NCBI RefSeq assembly: GCF_013385825.1
Contig: NZ_JACAPG010000005.1
Coordinates: forward strand, 214,103 to 278,102
Direction of reading: 5' to 3'
Length of the DNA stretch: 64,000 bases
Source: Pseudomonas reactans
GTDB lineage: Bacteria; Pseudomonadota; Gammaproteobacteria; Pseudomonadales; Pseudomonadaceae
In this document: positions 41,839 to 50,569 of the stretch, in pieces
How positions within the stretch are numbered: position 1 is the stretch's first letter
How the letters are laid out: each line of letters opens with the position of its first letter
Notes under the pieces: generated by a model
The model's database searches: none
The model's input: only the letters and a program-made list of their open reading frames with translations
What the model was told of the DNA's origin: nothing
Made by a program: the position numbers and the translations under genes

Positions 41839-42632
41839 CAATGTTTCCCCACCAGTACGCGGTCCAGGCCGTAGACCCGGTCCAGCAGGATCATGGTGGC
41901 CGCCGTGAGTGCAATCACCAGCGCCGACACCGCCGCCATCATCGGGTCGATGGACTCGGTGGCATACACGTACATGCGCACCGGCAGGGTCTGGGTCGCC
42001 GGCGAGCTGACGAAGATCGACAACGTCACCTCATCGAAACTGTTGATGAACGCCAACAACCAGCCGCCCGCCACCCCCGGCAGGATCATCGGCAGGGTGA
42101 TCTGGCGAAATAACGTAAAGCGGCTGGCGCCCAGGGACTCGGCGGCCTGCTCGGCGCTGCGGTCAATCCCAATCGCCGCGGCCAACACCAGGCGCAGCAC
42201 ATAGGGCGTGATGATCACCACGTGCGCGAGCATCAGCCAGGTGAAGCTGCCGTTCACGCCCATCAGTGCGAACAGGCGCAGCATCGCTACGCCAAGCACC
42301 AGGTGCGGAATGATGATCGGTGACAGGAACAACGCACTGAAAAAATTGCGCCCCGCAAACTGATAACGACTGATCGCCAAGGCGGCCGGCACCGCAATCA
42401 AGGTGGCCAGGCTCGCGGCGGTAAATGCCAGGATCAGGCTGTTGTAGAACGCCTGGATAAAGTCGGCACGCTCGAACACCGCACGGAACCAGCGCAGGGA
42501 GAAGCCCGAGGTGGGCAGGCTCAAGGTGTTTTCCGGGGTGAAGGCCACCAAGCACACCACCACCAGCGGCGCCATCATGAACAGCACCACCAGCGTATGA
42601 AAGCCGAGGGCCAAAGGACCGTTTCTGGACAT
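41838..42632 (-). CDS. ABC transporter permease (PotC-like)
   Basis: A 264-residue inner membrane protein with six segments and the EAA loop AAESLGASRFTLFRQITLPMILPG. It belongs to the spermidine/putrescine-opine type of importer permeases. Gap to the partner permease is four bases; its stop overlaps the iron-sulfur subunit gene. Confidence 0.92.
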   Translation of the reverse strand: MSRNGPLALGFHTLVVLFMMAPLVVVCLVAFTPENTLSLPTSGFSLRWFRAVFERADFIQAFYNSLILAFTAASLATLIAVPAALAISRYQFAGRNFFSALFLSPIIIPHLVLGVAMLRLFALMGVNGSFTWLMLAHVVIITPYVLRLVLAAAIGIDRSAEQAAESLGASRFTLFRQITLPMILPGVAGGWLLAFINSFDEVTLSIFVSSPATQTLPVRMYVYATESIDPMMAAVSALVIALTAATMILLDRVYGLDRVLVGKH

Positions 42633-42636
42633 GCGT

Positions 42637-43482
42637 TTAAACCCCCAGGGACTTTTTGTAGCGGCCTTCGACCATGCGGTTCCAGCTCAGCATGATCAGC
42701 AGATTGACCAACAGCAGCACCACCGCGATGGTTGCGCCCATGGGCCAGTTGAGTTCCGAGAGGTACTGGTCGTACACCACGGTGGCGACCATTTTCAGGC
42801 GGCGCCCGCCGAGCAGGCCGGGGATCGCAAAGGAACTGGCGGCCAGGCCGAACACGATCAGCGTGCCGGACAGTACGCCGGGCATCACCTGGGGCAATAC
42901 GATCTTGCGCATCACCGTGGTCTGGCTGGCGCCGAGGGACAACGCCGCTTGTTCAGCCGATGGGTCGAGCTTCTGCAGGGAAGTCCACACCGGGATGATC
43001 ATGAACGGCAGCATCACGTGCACCAGGGCGATGATCACCGCGAACGGCGTGTACAACAGCTTTACCGGGCGCCCGCCGAGGAATTGAATGACTTGGTTCA
43101 CCAGCCCATCCGCGCCGAGCAGCAGGCTCCAGCCAAAGGCGCGCACCACCACCGAGATCAGCAGCGGCGTGAGGATCAGAATCAGAAAGATCGAGCGCCA
43201 CGGGGTGCCCATGCGGCTGAGGATGTAAGCCTCGGGCACGCCGATCACCACGCAGAGCAGGGTGACCAAGGCGCTGATCCAGAAGGTGCGCCAGAAGATT
43301 TCATAGAAGTACGCATCGCTGAACAGCGACAGGTAATGCGCCAGGGTCCACTCATCGCCCTTTACGCCCACCTGGTAATCGAACACGTTGAACGACAACA
43401 CCAGCGTCAGGCCCAACGGCAGAATCAGCAGCCCGACAAACAGCACCAGCGCGGGCAACGACAACAGATAGCCCCGGCTCAT
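42637..43482 (-). CDS. ABC transporter permease (PotB-like)
   Basis: A 281-residue inner membrane permease (LLSLPALVLFVGLLILPLGLTLVLSF; EAA loop EQAALSLGASQTTVMRKIVLPQVMPG). It pairs with the following PotC-like permease. Its start overlaps the ATPase stop by four bases. Confidence 0.92.
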   Translation of the reverse strand: MSRGYLLSLPALVLFVGLLILPLGLTLVLSFNVFDYQVGVKGDEWTLAHYLSLFSDAYFYEIFWRTFWISALVTLLCVVIGVPEAYILSRMGTPWRSIFLILILTPLLISVVVRAFGWSLLLGADGLVNQVIQFLGGRPVKLLYTPFAVIIALVHVMLPFMIIPVWTSLQKLDPSAEQAALSLGASQTTVMRKIVLPQVMPGVLSGTLIVFGLAASSFAIPGLLGGRRLKMVATVVYDQYLSELNWPMGATIAVVLLLVNLLIMLSWNRMVEGRYKKSLGV

Positions 43483-44507
43483 GCGCGCACCTCATCCGCC
43501 GCCAATACGCGCAGCAGGCTGGCTTGCCAGTCCAGGCCCACCGCGGCTCCGCAACCGAGCGGCGCGCTGCCGTCGTTGCTACGCACCACGGTGATTTCGC
43601 CAAGGTTGGTGTGGATGCGATACAGCCATTGGCTGCCGAAAAAGTAGCTGTCGAGGACCTTGCCTTGCAGTCGGCCGGTGCCGGCGTCCACCAGTTGGAT
43701 CTTTTCCGGGCGCAGGCTCAGGGTCAGTTCGCCGTCACCGCTTTCGTGGCGCACTTGTGGGCTCCCGAGCTGGTCATAGTCGCCCGGCAATAGGTTAGCC
43801 TTGCCGACAAAATCCGAGATGAAGCGTGTACGCGGGTGTTCATAGAGCTTGTACGGCGCGTCGATCTGGGTGACGCGCCCGGCCTGCATCACCACCACGC
43901 GGTCGCTGATGGACAGGGCCTCGGCCTGGTCGTGGGTGACCATCAAGGTGGTGATGCCCACGGCGCACTGGATGCGGCGGATTTCGAACTGCATTTCTTC
44001 GCGCAGGTTGGCGTCGAGGTTGGACAGCGGTTCATCCAGCAGCAGCACCGGCGGCTCGATCACCAGGGCACGGGCCAGGGCCACACGTTGGCGTTGGCCG
44101 CCGGACAATTCACGTGGATAACGGTCAGCGTGGGGGGCCAGGCGCACCAGTTCCAATACTGTCTTGACCTTGCTGGCGATCTGCGCCGCCGGCACTTTGC
44201 GCATCTTCAGGCCGAAGGCAACGTTGTCGCGCACGGTCATGTGCGGGAACAGCGCGTAGCTCTGGAACACCACGCCCAGGCCACGGCTGGCGGGCTTGGC
44301 GTGAGTGATGTCGCGGCCGTCGAGCAGGATCTGCCCGCCGCTGACGTCAACGAAGCCGGCGATCATTTGCAGGGTGGTGGTCTTGCCGCAGCCCGAAGGG
44401 CCGAGCAGGGAAACGAACTCGCCTTTTTCCACCGCAAGGTCGGTGGCGACCACCGCATCGACGGTGCCGTAGCGTTTGCTCAAGGCGTTGAGTTGGAGAA
44501 ATGCCAT
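43479..44507 (-). CDS. ABC transporter ATP-binding protein (PotA-like)
   Basis: A 342-residue ATPase: Walker A GPSGCGKTT (about residue 36), signature LSGGQRQRVALARAL, Walker B LLLDEPLSNLD, H-loop VTHDQAEAL, and a C-terminal TOBE-type domain (LSLRPEKIQLV). It drives the importer encoded downstream. It is the first gene of the seven-gene operon and divergent from an IclR regulator. Its leader contains a UUCG-capped hairpin 25 to 38 bases before the start. Confidence 0.94.
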   Translation of the reverse strand: MAFLQLNALSKRYGTVDAVVATDLAVEKGEFVSLLGPSGCGKTTTLQMIAGFVDVSGGQILLDGRDITHAKPASRGLGVVFQSYALFPHMTVRDNVAFGLKMRKVPAAQIASKVKTVLELVRLAPHADRYPRELSGGQRQRVALARALVIEPPVLLLDEPLSNLDANLREEMQFEIRRIQCAVGITTLMVTHDQAEALSISDRVVVMQAGRVTQIDAPYKLYEHPRTRFISDFVGKANLLPGDYDQLGSPQVRHESGDGELTLSLRPEKIQLVDAGTGRLQGKVLDSYFFGSQWLYRIHTNLGEITVVRSNDGSAPLGCGAAVGLDWQASLLRVLAADEVRA

Positions 44508-44531
44508 GTCTGCGTTCCACCTTTTTTGAGT

Positions 44532-44545
44532 CGCGTCGAAACGCG
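44532..44545. promoter_or_regulatory. UUCG-loop hairpin in the ABC operon leader
   Basis: CGCGT and ACGCG (44532-44536, 44541-44545) pair around a loop that reads TTCG on the minus strand, the very stable UUCG tetraloop. On the plus strand the same stem is followed by a run of T (44547-44552), so it could also stop plus-strand transcription running toward the IclR gene. Confidence 0.45.
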
Positions 44546-44749
44546 CTTTTTTGTTTTGGGCAGATGCGAATGAAGTGTTGCCGGTGCGTTGGCGCTCGAT
44601 CTTGAGTCGGCTGCCGTTAGTTGTTCATGTCGCCCCTGTGGACGCAGATTAGGACGAAGACTAGGATGGGCGGAAGATAGAATTTCACTGAACGGACTAT
44701 TATTTTCATATTTATTCACTCACCGGAATTTACAAAGAGATTGGTTGTT

Positions 44750-45607
44750 ATGGATTCCACTGATCGAAATGAAAGTGCCAGAGAAGTCGGCCCCGGTGGG
44801 GTTTCTCGACTGTTCGCGCTGCTGCGCACCCTGGGTGACGTGCCGGAGGGCGGTGAACGCGTGACCCAACTCGCGCAACAGGTGGGCTTATCCCAACCGA
44901 CCACCCACCGCCTGCTGCGCAGCCTGATGGACGAAGGCATGGTCGAGCAGGACGCGCGCAGCAAGCGCTATCGCCTGAGCCTGGAGTTCTTCGCGCTGGC
45001 GGCGAATGCGGGCAAGACCGGCAACCTGCGTGACCTGGTGCGGCCGAGCATGCTGCGCCTGAGTGCATCATTGGGGGATTCGCTGTTCCTGTTGGCGCGC
45101 TCAGGCTTCGATGCTATCTGCCTGGACCGCAGCGAAGGCCCGTACCCCATCCGCACCTTCACCGGCGATATCGGCGGGCGTGTGGCGTTGGGCGTAGGGC
45201 AGGGCAGCCTGGCGATCCTGGCGTTCTTGCCGGAGGAAGAGCGTGAGACGGTAATCCGCTACAACCTGCCACGGCTCAAGGACTTCCATCTGTATGACGA
45301 AGTGCTGCTGCGCTCGGAAGTGGAGAATGTGCGCAATCTTGGGTATGCGGCGCGCAATACCGGCGTGTTGGAAGGCATGGCGGGGTTGGCGGTGCCGATC
45401 CTCAATCGGGATGGGCATGCGGTGGCGGCGTTGAGTGTGGCGACCATCAGCGACCGGCTGGGGCCGAGTCGGTTGCCGATGGTGGTGGAGTTGCTCAAAC
45501 GCGAAGCGGCGGCGATTGGGCCAAGGATCAATCCTTTTGATCCGACGTTGCGCCGGCCCTCGCAGACCTTTGTCGGGTTGAACTTCCAGGAACGCAGCGT
45601 GCAGTGA
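44750..45607 (+). CDS. IclR family transcriptional regulator
   Basis: A 285-residue IclR regulator. N-terminal winged HTH at about 18-80 (SRLFALLRTLGDVPEGGERVTQLAQQVGLSQPTTHRLLRSL), then the GAF-like effector domain (VALGVGQGSLAILAFLPEEERE; NTGVLEGMAGLAVPIL). ATG 44750 was chosen over a TTG nine bases upstream. It is divergent from the ABC-dehydrogenase operon, its probable target, and its stop abuts directly the stop of fumC on the other strand. Confidence 0.92.
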   Translation: MDSTDRNESAREVGPGGVSRLFALLRTLGDVPEGGERVTQLAQQVGLSQPTTHRLLRSLMDEGMVEQDARSKRYRLSLEFFALAANAGKTGNLRDLVRPSMLRLSASLGDSLFLLARSGFDAICLDRSEGPYPIRTFTGDIGGRVALGVGQGSLAILAFLPEEERETVIRYNLPRLKDFHLYDEVLLRSEVENVRNLGYAARNTGVLEGMAGLAVPILNRDGHAVAALSVATISDRLGPSRLPMVVELLKREAAAIGPRINPFDPTLRRPSQTFVGLNFQERSVQ

Positions 45608-46996
45608 TCAACCGGGGCTGATCATCCGTTCCGGTCGCACCCGTTGGTCATATTCTGCGGCGGTGATCAGCCCCAGCTGCACCGCCGCCTCCTTGGGTGA
45701 CAAGCCTTCATCCGCCGCCTTGCGAGTGATCTGCGCCACGCGGTCGTAACCCAACAGCGGGTTCAGCACCGTCGCCATCAACAACGAGTGCTCCACGTTA
45801 CGCGCCAACTGCGGGCGGTTCACTTCCAGGCCGCTCAGCAGCTTGTGGGTGAACAGGCTGACGCAGTCGGTGAGTACCTCGATCGAGTGCAGCAGGTTGT
45901 GGATTAGCACCGGCTTGGCCACGTTCAATTCGAAGGTGCTGGAAGCGCCCGCCAAGGTGATGGTGGTGTGATTGCCCATCACCTGCATCGCCGCCTGCAC
46001 CAGCACTTCGGCGATGGTGGGGTTGCGTTTGCCGGGCATGATCGAGGAGGTCAGGCCATCGTCCGGCACGATCAATTCCCCCAGGCCGCAACGCGGACCC
46101 GAACCGAGCAGGCGGATGTCATTGGCGATCTTGGTCAAGGAAACAGCCAGTACATTCAGCGCCCCGGAGGCTTCGACCAGGGCATCGTGGGTGCCCATGC
46201 CTTCGAACTTGCAGGGGTTGGTCTCAAAGGGCTCGCCGGTGAGTCGGCTGATTTCCTCGCAGAACGCCAAGTCAAAACCGACCGGTGTGTTCAACCCGGT
46301 GCCTACCGCCGTGCCACCTTGGGGCAGCAGGCGCAGGCGCGGCAGGCAGGCTTCGATACGCGCGATGCCGTGCTGGATCTGCTGCGCAAACGTGCCAAAG
46401 GCCTGGCCCTGGCTCATGGGCACCGCATCCATCAGGTGAGTGCGGCCGATTTTCAGCACGTCCTGCCAGGCCTGCGCCTTGGCGTTGAGTCCATCACGCA
46501 GATGACCCAACGCCGGCAGCAGGCGACCGCGCAGTTCCAGCACGGCGGTCAGGTGCGTCACCGTGGGGAAGCTGTCGTTGGACGACTGCGAGCGGTTCAC
46601 ATGGTCATTGGGATGCACCGGCGACTTGCTGCCCAGTTCACCGCCAAGCGCGAGGTTGGCATGGTTAGCGATCACTTCGTTGGCGTTCATGTTGGTCTGG
46701 GTGCCGGAGCCGGTCTGCCAGATCGACAGCGGGAAATGCGCGTCCAGCTCGCCGTTGGCCAAGGCTTGCGCCGCCTGTTCGATGGCGTCTGCCAGGCTCG
46801 GCGCCAGCGCGCCGAGCCGTGCATTGGCGCGGGCACACGCGAGTTTCTGTTGGCCAAAAGCGCGGATCAAACTGGCGGGGAACGGCTGTTTGCTGCCGAA
46901 CACCTCCAGTGCCCGTTGGGTCTGTGCGCCCCAGTAACGGTCGGCCGGGATCGACACCGGGCCGAACGCGTCATGTTCGATTCGCAGAGCAGTCAT
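45608..46996 (-). CDS. fumC: Class II fumarate hydratase
   Basis: A 462-residue fumarase: GSGTQTNMNANEVIANHA, RSQSSNDSFPTVTH, KIGRTHLMDAVPMSQGQ and the family signature SSIMPGKRNPTIAE. It interconverts fumarate and malate; class II enzymes need no iron. ATG 46996 replaces an upstream TTG. It is the last gene after dctA (12-base gap) and the fumarase-superfamily lyase, so it would drain fumarate formed by that lyase or imported by DctA. It may also be the iron-independent backup fumarase. Confidence 0.94.
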   Translation of the reverse strand: MTALRIEHDAFGPVSIPADRYWGAQTQRALEVFGSKQPFPASLIRAFGQQKLACARANARLGALAPSLADAIEQAAQALANGELDAHFPLSIWQTGSGTQTNMNANEVIANHANLALGGELGSKSPVHPNDHVNRSQSSNDSFPTVTHLTAVLELRGRLLPALGHLRDGLNAKAQAWQDVLKIGRTHLMDAVPMSQGQAFGTFAQQIQHGIARIEACLPRLRLLPQGGTAVGTGLNTPVGFDLAFCEEISRLTGEPFETNPCKFEGMGTHDALVEASGALNVLAVSLTKIANDIRLLGSGPRCGLGELIVPDDGLTSSIMPGKRNPTIAEVLVQAAMQVMGNHTTITLAGASSTFELNVAKPVLIHNLLHSIEVLTDCVSLFTHKLLSGLEVNRPQLARNVEHSLLMATVLNPLLGYDRVAQITRKAADEGLSPKEAAVQLGLITAAEYDQRVRPERMISPG

Positions 46997-47008
46997 CAAT
47001 AAGCTCCG

Positions 47009-48313
47009 TTAAAGCGCCGCGCCGGCAGCACGGCCGAGCACGCGTTGATATTCATCCTGGGCGGTCTGCTGGGAGAACTCGCCAGACCACTTCGACACCA
47101 CCACCGTCGCCACGCTGTTGCCGATGGTGTTGCAGGTGGCAATCGCCATGGACATGAAACGGTACACACCGAACAGCAGCGCCAAACCTTCCGCCGGCAG
47201 CACGCCGATAGCAGTGACGGTTGCGGCAAACACCACGAAGCTGCCCCCCGATACCGCCGCCGCGCCCTTGGAGGTCACCAACATGATCGCGATGATGCCC
47301 AGCTGTTGCTCCCAGCTCAGCGGCACGCCGTAGGCGTTGGCGATAAACAGCACGCACAGCGACATGTAGATCGACGTACCGTCAAGGTTGAACGCGTAGC
47401 CGGTGGGCAAGACCAGGCCGACGCTCTGCTTGGAGCAGCCGAATTTTTCGAGCTTTTGCAGCAGGCGCGGCAGGGCACTTTCCGACGATGCGGTGCCGAG
47501 CACGATGAAGATTTCATCCTTGATGTACGTGAGGAAGCGCCACAGGCTGAAGCCGCTCAACCGGCACACGGCGCCCAGCACCACGAAGATAAAGAACGCA
47601 ATGCCGACGTAGAACATCAACACCAGGTTGGCCAGGGACATCAGCACTGCGGTGCCATTGCTGCCCACTGCATACGCCACCGAACCGAAGGCCCCCAGGG
47701 GTGCGAATTTCATGATCAGGTTGATGAATTCGAAGAAGCATTCGGAGATGCGGTTCAGGCCGTCTTCGATCACTTCACGACGTTCAGGCTTCAAGGCCAG
47801 CAGGGCGAAACCGAACAACACTGAGATCACCAGCACTTGCAACAACTGGCCACCGGCGAAGGCGCCGACGAAGTTGTCCGGGAAGATGCCGTGGATGAAG
47901 TCCATGGTCGACGCGGGCGCATGGCCCTTGGCAACCGCGGCACTCGCGGCAGCAGCGGCGGCACTGCTCGGGTGCGCGTCATGCATGCCGGAGCCGATTT
48001 GCAGCAGATTGCCCCACAGCAAGCCGATGGCCAGGGCGAGGGTGGACACCACTTCAAAGTAGATCAATGCACGCAGGCCGACTTTGCCGACACGCTTGAT
48101 ATCACCGGCTGAGGCGATGCCGTGGACCACGGTGAAAAACACCAGCGGCGCAACGGCGGTCTTGATCAGCTTGAGGAAAATATCGCCGAGGATCTTGAAA
48201 GTGGCGGCCAGCTCCGGGGCGAGAAAGCCAAAGGCGATCCCGAGGAACATGGCGGCGACAACCTGGAAGGTCAGGTCCTTGTAGAGCGGTTTTTTTGCGG
48301 GGGTGGATGACAT
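47009..48313 (-). CDS. dctA: C4-dicarboxylate:cation symporter
   Basis: A 434-residue glutamate/aspartate-dicarboxylate (DAACS) transporter: PLVFFTVVHGIASAGD, GTASSESALPRLLQKLE (serine-rich re-entrant loop), LPTGYAFNLDGTSIY and MSMAIATCNTIGNSVATVVVSKW. It imports succinate, fumarate, malate or aspartate-like acids. An Ala-rich insert (SSAAAAAASAAVAKGHAP, about residues 115-132) is unusual in periplasmic loop 2. It sits between the lyase and fumC genes, which suggests import of the lyase substrate or of C4 acids. Confidence 0.93.
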   Translation of the reverse strand: MSSTPAKKPLYKDLTFQVVAAMFLGIAFGFLAPELAATFKILGDIFLKLIKTAVAPLVFFTVVHGIASAGDIKRVGKVGLRALIYFEVVSTLALAIGLLWGNLLQIGSGMHDAHPSSAAAAAASAAVAKGHAPASTMDFIHGIFPDNFVGAFAGGQLLQVLVISVLFGFALLALKPERREVIEDGLNRISECFFEFINLIMKFAPLGAFGSVAYAVGSNGTAVLMSLANLVLMFYVGIAFFIFVVLGAVCRLSGFSLWRFLTYIKDEIFIVLGTASSESALPRLLQKLEKFGCSKQSVGLVLPTGYAFNLDGTSIYMSLCVLFIANAYGVPLSWEQQLGIIAIMLVTSKGAAAVSGGSFVVFAATVTAIGVLPAEGLALLFGVYRFMSMAIATCNTIGNSVATVVVSKWSGEFSQQTAQDEYQRVLGRAAGAAL

Positions 48314-48368
48314 GTCTGTGATCTCATTGTTGTTATGGATGAAACGATGGTGACGCTCTCCTACAGAG

Positions 48369-49724
48369 TCAGCGAGGGACTGCGCCCTGGCGCGCCAGCG
48401 CGATATCGACCATCTGCGGCGCCAGCCCCAGGTAGTTGGCCGGGTCGGTCAGGCGTTGCAGTTCGGCCAGGTCCAGTTGCGCGGTGGCTTCGCCCTGGGC
48501 GAGCAGGGCGTCGAGCAGGCTGGTGCCTTGGTCATTGGCCATGCGGCATGCGGCGTAGACCACATCGTGGGCGACCTGGCGGCCAAGCGCCGGGGCGAGG
48601 CCCATCATCACGGCTTCGGCGACGATCAGGCCCTGGGTCATGTCGAGGTTTTTGCGCATGCGTTCGGGGCGCACTTCCAGGCCGGCGAGCATGAAGGTCG
48701 CCTGGCCGAGGGACGCGGCGCTGAGGGCGAAGGCCTCCGGAATGGCGATCCACTCCGCCTGCCAGGGGCCGGTGGAGCGTTCGAAGTCCTGGATCATCGC
48801 ATCGAGCATTAGCCCGGCGTGTTGGCGCACGCCCTTGGCGGCGGCGTACATCAGCTCGCAGGAAATCGGGTTGCGCTTCTGCGGCATGGTGCTGCTGGCG
48901 CCACGGCCTTTGACGAAGGGTTCGTACACTTCGCCGAGTTCACTGGTCATCATCATCATGATGTCGAGGGCGATCTTGCCCAATGAGCCGGTGACCAGGC
49001 CGAGGAAGTTCAGGGTTTCGGCCAGGCCATCGCGGGCCACATGCCAGGTGGCTTGTGGCACGCCCAGGCCCAGTTCGGCCATCAAGGCTTCCTGCACGTC
49101 CAGGCCCTTGTCGCCAAGAGAGGCGAGGGTGCCGGCGGCCCCGGCGAACTGGCCGATTTCAACCCGTGGACGCAGCTCCACCAGGCGCTCGGCGTGGCGA
49201 TCGAACATGCTCAGCCACACCGCGCACTTGTAGCCGAAGGTGATCGGCAGCGCGTGTTGCAAGTGGGTGCGGCCCGCCATCGGCGTGTCGCGATAGCGCT
49301 CGGCAAGGCCGGCGAGCAAGCCGCGCACGGCCTGGATATCCCGCTCGACGATGGCCAGCGCACCGCGGACCTGCAGGACCACGGCGGTGTCCATGATGTC
49401 TTGCGTGGTCGCGCCCCAGTGCACATAGCGGCCCGCTTCACCGCAGATCTTCGACAGCTGCTCTACTAACGGCAGGATCGGGTAACCGACGATCTCGGTC
49501 TCGTGTTGCATCAGCGCCAGGTCCAGGGCCTCGTATTTCGACAGCGCGGCGATCTGCTCGGCGGCCTCGCTTGGGATCACGCCGCAACGGGCTTCGGCGC
49601 GGGCCAAGGCGACTTCCACTTCGATGTAGCGTTCGATCAGGGCTTTATCGGAGAACACGCCGCGCATTTCGGCGGTGCCGAACATGTCGCGGAACAGGGC
49701 GGAATCAAAAACGGTACTCGACAT
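48369..49724 (-). CDS. Fumarase/aspartase superfamily lyase (adenylosuccinate lyase-like)
   Basis: A 451-residue lyase with the superfamily blocks VHWGATTQDIMDTAVVLQ, GRTHLQHALPITFGYK and GASSTMPQKRNPISCELM. The last is the signature of adenylosuccinate lyase and 3-carboxymuconate cycloisomerase. The gene is not a housekeeping purB: it begins a cluster with dctA and fumC and has a divergent GntR regulator. Most members release fumarate from an N- or C-substituted succinate. A substrate imported by the DctA-like carrier is the simplest reading; identity unknown. Confidence 0.88.
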   Translation of the reverse strand: MSSTVFDSALFRDMFGTAEMRGVFSDKALIERYIEVEVALARAEARCGVIPSEAAEQIAALSKYEALDLALMQHETEIVGYPILPLVEQLSKICGEAGRYVHWGATTQDIMDTAVVLQVRGALAIVERDIQAVRGLLAGLAERYRDTPMAGRTHLQHALPITFGYKCAVWLSMFDRHAERLVELRPRVEIGQFAGAAGTLASLGDKGLDVQEALMAELGLGVPQATWHVARDGLAETLNFLGLVTGSLGKIALDIMMMMTSELGEVYEPFVKGRGASSTMPQKRNPISCELMYAAAKGVRQHAGLMLDAMIQDFERSTGPWQAEWIAIPEAFALSAASLGQATFMLAGLEVRPERMRKNLDMTQGLIVAEAVMMGLAPALGRQVAHDVVYAACRMANDQGTSLLDALLAQGEATAQLDLAELQRLTDPANYLGLAPQMVDIALARQGAVPR

Positions 49725-49755
49725 GGGAAAATCCTAATTGTTATTTTTAAACCAT

Positions 49756-49778
49756 ACATATTTAATATGTCCGTACAT
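49756..49778. promoter_or_regulatory. Overlapping palindromes between lyase and GntR genes
   Basis: ACATA-N5-TATGT (49756-49770) overlaps ATGT-N4-ACAT (49767-49778) in the short AT-rich divergent gap. GntR/HutC-type regulators bind such A/T-rich palindromes, so this is the likely operator for both directions. Confidence 0.5.
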
Positions 49779-49828
49779 TATGATTACGCCTGTGCTGATA
49801 CACTGTCAACTCGACAACGAGGGTAAAA

Positions 49829-50569
49829 ATGGAAAGCGTGAGCCAGAGGCGTTATGCGGCGGTTGCCAAGGACTTGATCGATCAGATTGGCAGCGGCCAT
49901 TACCCGGTGGGGTCGTTGTTGCCGACCGAATTCGAACTCTGCTCGCTGTACGCGGTGAGCCGGCACACCGTGCGCGCGGCCATTGATCAGTTGCAGGGGC
50001 AGGGCATGGTCTCGCGGCGCAAGCGGGTGGGGACGCGGGTCGAAGCCGCCTCACCCCAGGGCGGGTATTCTCAGGCGATGGCGTCGGTAGCCGACCTGGT
50101 TCAGGTGGCCGAAACCCATATCCGCGATATCCAGGACGTGCGCGAGTTCGTCGCCGATATTGCGTTGGCGCGGCGTCTGGGGCTGGAGCCGGGCGGGCAT
50201 TACTTCTGCGTGTCGAGCATCAAGGTCGATGCCAGCGCCGGCAACGCGCCGCTGTGTTGGACCGACGTGTACGCCGAGCAGACCTTTGCCGAGGTAATCC
50301 CCGCAGCGCGCAAGCATCCGGATGAATTAATCGCTGCGTTGATCGGCAAGGCGTTCTCTCGGCATATCGATGTGGTGGACCAACAGGTGCGGCCGGTGCA
50401 ACTGTCGGCCGGACTGGCCGCCAGCCTCAAGGCGCAGGGTGGGACATTGGGGCTGAACATCATCCGCCAGTACCGTGATGAGGCTGGCGGGGTGATCGCG
50501 GTGTCGGAAACGGTCTACCCCGCAGACCGTTTCACCCTGACCATGCAGATGAAGCGCGACAAACGCTAG
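49829..50569 (+). CDS. GntR family (HutC/UTRA) transcriptional regulator
   Basis: A 246-residue regulator. The GntR winged HTH is at about 8-75 ([37 protein letters not shown]), followed by a UTRA ligand domain ([49 protein letters not shown]). Divergent from the lyase-dctA-fumC operon, its probable target. Its TAG stop overlaps the TAG stop of the convergent chemoreceptor gene in a shared CTAG. Confidence 0.91.
   Translation: MESVSQRRYAAVAKDLIDQIGSGHYPVGSLLPTEFELCSLYAVSRHTVRAAIDQLQGQGMVSRRKRVGTRVEAASPQGGYSQAMASVADLVQVAETHIRDIQDVREFVADIALARRLGLEPGGHYFCVSSIKVDASAGNAPLCWTDVYAEQTFAEVIPAARKHPDELIAALIGKAFSRHIDVVDQQVRPVQLSAGLAASLKAQGGTLGLNIIRQYRDEAGGVIAVSETVYPADRFTLTMQMKRDKR

Noticed and set aside
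48369..49724. Housekeeping adenylosuccinate lyase purB
   Set aside because: The context (dctA, fumC, GntR regulator) and a 451-residue sequence without purine neighbours argue for a catabolic superfamily member.
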